Source: Flaccisagitta enflata
Lineage: Eukaryota; Chaetognatha; Sagittoidea; Aphragmophora
Assembly (NCBI GenBank): GCA_965153355.1
Contig: OZ231127.1
Coordinates: forward strand, 3,968,001-4,032,000
DNA: 64,000 nucleotides
Direction of reading: 5' to 3'
Position numbers and translations under genes: made by a program. Under the pieces are notes generated by a model. The model was not told the DNA's origin, did not search any database, and worked only from the letters and a program-made list of their open reading frames with translations. Of the stretch, positions 57,318-64,000 are shown in pieces. How positions within the stretch are numbered: the first letter of the stretch is position 1; each line of letters opens with the position of its first letter.

Positions 57318-57612
57318 TCGCGTGCACGCGACTCTATGACCTGCTCTGTCCGTCGGTCGGTCGGTCCTTCCGTCCATAACACTTTGCTTTTTCATGCTGT
57401 TTGACGTCATTTTAAGTCATTTTAAGTTGTTTAAAGTGATTTTGAATTAATTAACATCTAGTCTCTTAGTCTTTTAGTCTTTTAGTCTTTTGGTTTTATG
57501 GTCTTATTGGTCTTATCAACCGCACGTGACTGTCTCATGGTCTTTTAGTATTTTAGTCTTATGGTCTTATTGGTCTTAACAACCGCACGCGACTGTAAAG
57601 TGTTAACCTTGT
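57318..57612. mobile_element. Family B hairpin element, reverse orientation
   Basis: tttagtcgcgtgcacgcgac then tctatgacctgctctgtccg, cggtcggtcggtccttccgt, an interior 'tcttttagtcttttggtctt' minisatellite, far end accgcacgcgactgtaaagt then gttaaccttgtt. It is the complement layout of 49590-49960. Confidence 0.85.
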
Positions 57613-57741
57613 TTATACAAATGCCCAAATTGAGCCCATCCTACTGAGTACTGCCGTGAGTGTCGTCCTATTTAAAACTTCCCTCCCTCGCCTCCATCTT
57701 CCCGCCGCCGGATCCTCCCCCTCCTCCTCCTCCTCCCTCAC

Positions 57742-57906
57742 CGCCGCCTTGAAGATGTGATTGGGAGTTTCAACTTGACAAAAGGCGTTCGGGGCCACGA
57801 CGACAACAACATCATCAACATCTTTGTCAAAGTTAGCGTCTTTGTCAAAATCAGTGTCCTTGTCATTGTCATTGTCATAGTCATTGTCATTGTCATCAGA
57901 CGCCAT
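57742..57906 (-). CDS. Candidate exon, Asp/Asn-rich hypothetical protein
   Basis: ATG at 57906; 55 codons to a GTGAGG donor at 57741. Reads MASDDNDNDYDNDNDKDTDF, an acidic repeat, then non-repetitive VVVVVAPNAFCQVETPNHIF and KAA. The second half is not low complexity, and the frame and donor agree. No family recognised and no partner exon found; it may be chance coding in a GACAAT repeat. Confidence 0.25.
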
Positions 57907-57924
57907 TTCTTTGGCCTGTCAGCT

Positions 57925-57929
<5 letters not shown>

Positions 57930-57987
<58 letters not shown>
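57930..57987. repeat. (TC)n microsatellite
   Basis: About 57 bp TC dinucleotide. Confidence 0.95.
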
Positions 57988-57990
<3 letters not shown>

Positions 57991-58029
57991 ATAGGATTGA
58001 GAATGGCTGTGAAAAGGCTGTCATCCCAG

Positions 58030-58230
58030 TTTTTAGTCGCGTGCTACGCGACTCTACACCCCGCTTTGTTGGTCCGTTGGTCCGTTGGTCCGTCCGTCCG
58101 TCACACTTTACTTTTTTTGGGTTTTTGCGGTCTTTGGCCTCACTGCACTTGCTCAAATGATGAAGTGACCTCAAATACAGCCCCTGCCCCCCGCACGCGA
58201 TTGGGGTAGCCGTGTATTTGGCCTTGTTAG
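58030..58230. mobile_element. Family B hairpin element, reverse orientation
   Basis: tttagtcgcgtgctacgcga then ctctacaccccgctttgttg, far end cgcacgcgattggggtagcc then gtgtatttggccttgtt. It is joined head to tail with the family A copy that follows. Confidence 0.88.
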
Positions 58231-58357
58231 GTGCGACAAAGCACCTCTATAACTGGCTGCGTCCGTTGGTCGGTCGGTCGGTCGGCTGGTTGGTCGGGAA
58301 ACGCATTCGTTTCACGATCCACACGTCGCACCTTTTTGGCCTACTTGGCCTCGTTTT
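58229..58357. mobile_element. Family A hairpin element, complete
   Basis: taggtgcgacaaagcacctc, tggtcggtcggtcggtcggc, cgcattcgtttcacgatcca then cacgtcgcacctttttggcc tacttggcctcgttt. Insertion next to or into the end of a family B copy. Confidence 0.9.
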
Positions 58358-58676
58358 CCTTAACTTCCTGGATTACCTGAAAATGATACCTGAAAAATCC
58401 AGGCGTTTATAAAGTTGGGGAAAAGTTGCGGGGAGGGGGAATAAAATCAAAGGGTTTGGAGATGGGGAAGAAAATCAAAGGGTGGAAAAAAAAATAAATT
58501 CTTTCGAAGATATTACTCTTTTGACAGTTCCAAAAGATAGTATTTGACTCCTACAACACTATTTTACGCCATTCTGATAATATTCATACTACATTTATAC
58601 ACTATCAAACAATTTTTCGACAGGGCGGGGAAGGAAATCAAAATCAAAAGGGGGGGGGGGGGAAGAAATCAAACGC

Positions 58677-58679
<3 letters not shown>
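58358..58679. other. Unassigned sequence
   Basis: Short 'gaaaatcaaagggt' repeats and a G-run; no gene. Confidence 0.4.
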
Positions 58680-58750
<71 letters not shown>

Positions 58751-59405
58751 TCTCTCTTCTCCTCCTCCATCCCCCTTATAATTTCAATCGTCACATCTTC
58801 CATCACCTCCATCACCACCACCGTCATCACCATCATCATCATCATCATCACCTCCATCACCACCTCCATCATTACCACCTCCATCACCCACCACCTCCAT
58901 CACCACCTCCATCATCACCACCTCCATCATTACCTCCATCACCACCTCCATCATTACCACCATCACCACCTCCATCACCACCTCTATCATTACCACCATC
59001 ACCACCATCATCACCTCCATCACCACCTCCATCATTACTACCACCATCACCACCTCCATCATTTCAACCTCCATCACCACCTCCTTCATTACCACCATCA
59101 CCACCTCCATCACCACCTCTATCATTACCACCATCACCACCATCATCACCTCCATCACCACCTCCATCACCACCTCCATCACCACCTCTATCATTACCAC
59201 CATCACCACCATCATCACCTCCATCACCACCTCCATCACCATCTCCATCATTACTACCACCATCACCACCTCCATCATTTCCACCATCACCACCTCCATC
59301 ACCAGTTCACCACCTCTATCATTACCACCATCCCCACCTTCATCACCACCTCCATCACCAGTTCACCACCTCTATCATTACCACCATCACCACCTTCATC
59401 ACCCG
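58680..59405. repeat. (TC)n then a 12-bp/15-bp (ATCACCACCTCC)n minisatellite
   Basis: 58680-58765 TC dinucleotide; 58790-59405 imperfect catcaccacctccatcatta-type array with higher-order blocks of about 110 bp. His/Leu and Met/Val frames are artefacts. Confidence 0.95.
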
Positions 59406-59539
59406 CAATCAATCTCTCCATTGGCATTATAGAAACAACGAATCAAAATTGGAAAGGAAAAGATTCAGGAAATAGGAAAAAAAAAGAAAAGTCCAAGTCC
59501 AAGTTTATCGCAGGAAAGAGAAGTAACAGAAGAGGGAAA

Positions 59540-59657
59540 ATAGGGAGAAGAAGAAGAAGAAGAAGAGGAATACGAAGAAGAAGAAGAAGAAGAAGAAGAA
59601 GAAGAAGAAGAAGAAGAAGAAGGAGAAGAAGAAGAAGAAGAAGAAGAAGAAGAAGAA
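59540..59657. repeat. (GAA)n triplet repeat
   Basis: About 110 bp gaagaagaa. Confidence 0.96.
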
Positions 59658-59669
59658 CAGGTCGCCCAG

Positions 59670-60150
59670 GGGCAATACGTGGTCAGCGATACCCGTTACC
59701 CTGCCTTGCATGGTAAATCAGAATGAGAGGAAGGCAGTGGCCTCGAAGGGATGAAGTCTTGTAGAACACAGGCTTTTTCGATCGTTTGTCTGTCCATCCC
59801 TTCCCCAGGCCCTCTCAGGCCTGAAATCTGTCCTCATAGGCTTAAAATCTGCCCTCTCAGGCCTGAAATCTGCCCTCTCAGCTCTTGAATCTGAGAGGGA
59901 GGATTTCAGGCCTAATAAGGCAGATTCAAAGCCTAAGAGCGCAGGTTTCAGGCCTGAAAGGGCAAATTTCTGGCCTGAGAGGGCAGATTCAAGGCCTGAG
60001 AGAGCAGATTTCAGGCCTGAGAAGGCAGATTTTAGGCCTGAGAGGGCAGATTTCAGGTCTGAGAGGGCCCAGGGGGACCAACAAACGAACGAACGAAAGT
60101 CCCCTGTGTTCTACAGGACCTCGTCCCCTTCGGGGCCACTGCCCAAAAAG
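59670..60150. mobile_element. Family D element
   Basis: Leader ggtcagcgatacccgttacc; left end ggcagtggcctcgaagggat; interior 'aggcctgaaatctgccctct' on the left half and its complement 'aggcctgagagggcagattt' on the right half; right end tccccttcggggccactgcc. Confidence 0.8.
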
Positions 60151-60209
60151 TAAAATAAGGTTCAGCAGTAGAAGAATTAAGAAGAGGGGGGAAAGGGAAA
60201 AATGGTTTC

Positions 60210-60735
60210 ATAGGCGTTAGATGGTCAGTGGTGCCCTTGCCCTGCTTAAATCGGTTGAGCTTGAAGTTGGAGTGAAAGCAAGGCAGCGGCCCTGAAGGGG
60301 TCGTTGACCTATGCTTTCACACATATAGGGATTTTGCTCCTTCGTCCGTTCGCCCTCCCCTTTCCCCGAGTCTTCATGCCCAAATCATAGTACCAAGACC
60401 CAAATCCCAGTCTCATGACCCAAATCCCAGTCTCAAGACCAAATCCTAGCCTGGAGGCCCACATCCTAGCCGGGAGGCTGGAATCTGGGTCTCTTGGCGA
60501 TGATTTTAGCCTCATGGCTGGGATCTGGGCCTCCAGGTTAGGATTTGGGCCTCCAGGCTAGGATTCGGGCTTGAGGCTGGGATTTAAATCATGACACTGG
60601 GATTTGGGTTTTGGGACTGGCATTTGGGCCTCAAGTCTGAAGGGAGGGACGGACAGACGGACGGAGAAGGAGAAAATTCCCCATATGTGTGGAAGCATAG
60701 GTCAACGACCCCTGCGGGGCCGCTGCCAAAAAAGA
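60210..60735. mobile_element. Family D3 element
   Basis: Left end ggcagcggccctgaaggggt then cgttgacctatgctttcaca; right end ggaagcataggtcaacgacc then cctgcggggccgctgcc. Interior of caagacccaaatcccagtct-type units inverted about a centre near 60480. Confidence 0.8.
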
Positions 60736-60773
60736 AGAAGAAGAAGGAGGAAAGCAAAAGACAAAGTCAGAAG

Positions 60774-60806
<33 letters not shown>

Positions 60807-60825
60807 AGAAGAAGAAGAAGAAGAA

Positions 60826-60870
<45 letters not shown>

Positions 60871-61565
60871 AAAGAAGAGAAGAGAAGAAGAAGAAAGAAG
60901 AAGAGAAAAAAGAGAAAAGAAGAAAAGAAAAAGAAGAAGAAGAAAAAGAAAGAAGAAAAGAGGGAAAGAAAAAAAAAAAGAAGAAAAGAAAGAAGAAAAA
61001 GAAAAAAAGGAAGAAAAAAAAGAAGAAAAAAAAAGAAAAAGAAAGAAAAAGAAAAAGAAAAAGAAAAAGAAAGAAAAAGAAAAAGAAAAAGAAAAAGAAA
61101 AAAAAAGAAGAAAAAGAAGAAGAAAAAGACGAACAACAAAAAGTTGAAAAAGAAGAAGAAGAAAAAGAAGAAGAAGGCAAAGAAGAAGAAGAAGAAGACA
61201 AAGAAGAAGAAGAAGAAGAAGAAGAAGAAGAAGAAGAAGAAGAAGAAGAAGAAGAAGAAGATGAAGAAGAAGAAAAAGACAAAGAAGATGAAAAAGAAAA
61301 AGAAGAAGAAGAAAAAGAGGAATATAAGCAGAGAATTAAGAGGAAAAGAAATAGAAGCAGACGAGAACAAGGTGAGGGAAAAGAAGGGTCAGTAGTAGAT
61401 GAAGAGAGCAAAAGGAGATAAGGAAAGAAAAAGATGATGAAAAAGAATGATAAAACAGAAAAAGAAAAAAAAAGAAGACGAAGAAAAAGAGAAGAAGAAA
61501 AAGGAAGAAGAAGAAGAAGAAGAAGAAAAAAAAGAAGAGTAAGAAGAACAAACAAGAAGAAAAAA
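60736..61565. repeat. Long (GAA/AAG)n purine tract, about 800 bp
   Basis: Near-continuous purine strand of gaagaagaaaaagaa units, with a less repetitive island at 61320-61440. The Lys/Glu-rich and Ser/Phe frames are repeat translations. Confidence 0.95.
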
Positions 61566-61734
61566 CAAGGTCATTAGACCTAAGTTGCGTGCGTCGGCAC
61601 TTTCAAAAAAATTCAGGCAGACAGACAGACAAACAATTTTTTTTCAAAAAGTCATTTTAAAAGGTTAATTACTCCACAAAGTTTCTCTTCTACCTTTCAG
61701 GGACATAAGAATGCTTCAAAAAGCCTTAAAAGCA

Positions 61735-61842
61735 GATTTGTGACCGACCGACAGACGGACGGACAGACCGACGGACGGACGGACGGACGGACCGACCGAA
61801 AAGTGACTTATAGAGTCGCGTAGCACGCGACTAAAAAGAAGA
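61735..61842. mobile_element. Family B hairpin end fragment
   Basis: tgaccgaccgacagacggac then gacggacggacggacggacc, ending agagtcgcgtagcacgcgac then taaaaag. The far end may be the 61566-61600 sequence (acaaggtcattagacctaag then ttgcgtgcgtcggc), but the motif differs. Confidence 0.65.
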
Positions 61843-61854
61843 ATAGAAGAAGAA

Positions 61855-62012
61855 ACAAGAAGAAGAAAAAAGAAGAAGAAGAAGAAGAAGGAGAAGAAGA
61901 AGAAGAAGAAGAAGAAGAAAGAAGAAGAAGAAGAAGAAGAAGAAGAAGAAGAAGAAGAAGAAGAAGAAGAAGAAGAAGAAGAAGAAGAAGAAGAAGGAGA
62001 AGAAGAAGAAAA
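61855..62012. repeat. (GAA)n triplet repeat
   Basis: About 150 bp gaagaagaa. Confidence 0.95.
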
Positions 62013-62029
62013 AGAGGGAAAAAGATAAG

Positions 62030-62306
62030 AGTGGGATTGGCGCAGCTCGGAATGGAGCTGCTGCACCGGAAAAGAAAGTGACAGCTGCAGTAGCAGGTAA
62101 ACGACGACGACGATGACGACGATATTGACGATGACGACGGTAATGACGATGACGACGATGTTGATAATGACGACGTTCGAACTGTGTGGCGACGACGACA
62201 ATGACGACGATAATGATGATGATGGAAACAACGACGATGACGACGATTTGACGAAGATGATCGTCAAGATGCCTTCAAATTGGGCCTCGTGGAGGAGGAA
62301 ACTTAA
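62030..62306 (+). CDS. Candidate terminal exons of an unknown gene
   Basis: 62030-62096 reads SGIGAARNGAAAPEKKVTAA then VAG, with donor g|gtaaac at 62097. After a (GAC)n stretch, AG at 62255-62256 could join in phase to 62257-62306, DRQDAFKLGLVEEET then TAA. Phase, donor and acidic terminus are suggestive, but the candidate intron is about 160 bp of triplet repeat without a pyrimidine tract. No family recognised. Confidence 0.2.
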
Positions 62307-63345
62307 CTTCATTTTGTAAGAAAGTCACTTTGCCTTGTTTTCATTTTAATGCAAATTATCGATATCGATTTTTTTTTATATTGTATGGCTAAAAATAGAT
62401 CCTATTTGTAAAGGTTAGCTTACATCTATATTCTATAAGTAAAAACAGATCCTATTTGTATAGGTTAGCATACATAAATGTCAATTCATCAACCATGCAA
62501 TATTACTACTGAACTGATGATGATGATTAATGAATATCATCATTTCTAGAAGAAATCAGGTTATTTTGTGCAGTTGAATGTTGATACAGTGGAGCACCGC
62601 TAGAGCGCACCCGCCGCGCCAATAATGCATGCTCGCCTATAAAGCATAAGACAAGCTGTCCCATGGGATATTTTTTATCATTATTTCTATTATAGGCAAT
62701 AAGGCAACTTCACTATAATTCATTATTTCTATATTGGCCATGAGGCAGCTTCACTATAAGAGGGATCGAGGCTCACGATTCAGCACACTCATCTGGTACT
62801 CTTTCTGTCACCAGCACATTACACAAATAGAGGAAAATCATGGAATTTTCTTACTGATGGGAGTTCCCGTTAGAAAGTACTGTGGTATGGTCTAAGATAT
62901 GATTTTGAAATAATTAAGGATAGTTGTGATGGGTCCGGATGGAACACCATTGAGAGCTCCAAAGGCTCTCATCCTTGGGCTAGTTTGGGTTTGAGTCCAG
63001 TCCCTTAACACGCGGCCTGTAGTGTAGCGCAACTGCATAAGGAAAATGTAATTGAAACGATCCTTGACTGCTCACACGAGATATGAAATTTAGACCCTTT
63101 GTTTTATGTTAACCGTTCTTAAAAAAATAAAAGATTGAAATGAGGAAAAGATGAAAGATATCGTCTTGGATTTTGATCGTTTTCTTCGTCCTGATCCTGG
63201 CCCTGGCCCCCGTCTTCATCATGTGACCTTTAAAACTAACTGTGACATCGTCCTTGTGTGACATTTCCTTTACGCAAACAAAATAAAACAGACAGAAGGT
63301 TATGTCTTCTTCAACGGGATTTTTTTTTTTGAAGAAAATAGAATA
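62307..63345. other. Intergenic, no firm gene
   Basis: Two copies of 'aaacagatcctatttgta' (62392-62410 region and 62442-62460). 62586-62900 has words like cagtggagcaccgctagagc and 'aggcaacttcactata', diverged pogo-like. 62936-62975 is shared in reverse with about 28630-28670. Confidence 0.4.
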
Positions 63346-63860
<515 letters not shown>

Positions 63861-63947
63861 GGCCCGTGGCCCTGTCGTGGCCCTGCCGTGCCCTGTTGTG
63901 GCCCTGCCGTGCCCTGTTGTGGCCCTGTCGTGGCCCTGCCGTGGGCA
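63861..63947. repeat. Short GC-rich minisatellite (gtggccctgccgtgccctgt)
   Basis: About four copies of a 10-21 bp unit. Confidence 0.85.
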
Positions 63948-64000
63948 GCCGTAAATGCATGAATGCATCCCCGCCTTGCTTCATTTTGATTCGTTTGATG

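Noticed and set aside
58544-59716. 390-residue His/Leu-rich frame
   Set aside because: Produced by TC and ATCACC arrays joined by chance to flanking frames.
60591-61555. 276-residue Lys/Glu-rich and 262-residue Ser/Phe-rich frames
   Set aside because: Direct translation of a GAA/AAG purine tract in several frames at once.
62985-63045. tRNA-like wording (gggtttgagtccagtccc)
   Set aside because: No cloverleaf could be traced around it; no tRNA or rRNA gene is supported in the window.
63119-63227. Minus-strand acidic terminal frame (SHDEDGGQGQDQDEENDQNP)
   Set aside because: Plausible as a last exon but the acceptor is weak and nothing connects to it.

Overview
This is a repeat-saturated piece of an animal nuclear genome, probably an invertebrate. 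The species cannot be named from the sequence. Evidence: split genes with GT-AG introns, a recognisable cyclin E, secreted or GPI-anchored Ly6/uPAR (LU) domain proteins, no prokaryotic gene organisation, and large amounts of microsatellite, minisatellite and non-autonomous transposon DNA. Almost all long open frames are translations of low-complexity repeats, not genes.

Three genes can be assembled. (1) A cyclin E gene on the + strand, seven coding exons between 2351 and 18433, 369 residues. Its first exon or exons (initiator Met) are missing, either upstream of the window or unrecognised. It keeps the cyclin box and ends with a candidate Fbw7-type phosphodegron. (2) A single-LU-domain gene on the + strand, exons at 25267-25368, 25725-25834, 26305-26388 and 30635-30802, with ten cysteines, a C-x-C-x4-C-N ending and a hydrophobic C-terminal tail. 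(3) A multi-LU-domain gene on the - strand, exons at 40629-40504, 39028-38567, 38048-37731 and 32545-32285, convergent with gene 2. All its seen splices are phase 0, and each LU domain is split across exons. Exon plus intron blocks have been duplicated inside it.

Region by region: 1-2.3 kb, repeat arrays; 2.35-18.4 kb, cyclin E with introns full of minisatellites and transposons; 18.4-25.2 kb, dispersed repeats and microsatellites; 25.3-30.8 kb, LU gene 1; 31-33 kb, dispersed repeats and the last exon of LU gene 2; 33.4-36.25 kb, two satellite-like arrays (338 bp and 162 bp units); 37.7-40.6 kb, remaining LU gene 2 exons; 41-64 kb, nested transposons, purine or pyrimidine tracts and triplet repeats, with only weak exon candidates (57.74-57.91 and 62.03-62.31 kb).

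Two patterns stand out. First, at five exon boundaries in two unrelated genes the splice site itself, with a piece of the exon, is the unit of a tandem array: the acceptors of cyclin E exons 3 and 4, the donors of LU gene 1 exons 2 and 3, and the acceptor of its last exon. Second, several short mobile-element families share one architecture. A T-run is followed by a terminal hairpin, and the hairpin arm is repeated as its complement near the far end. The arm differs between families, and between copies of one family, while pairing is kept. Several DNA transposons with clean target-site duplications (hAT-like 8 bp, TTAA, TA, and a 10 bp case) are also resolved; one hAT-like foldback element interrupts the duplicated cyclin E exon array.
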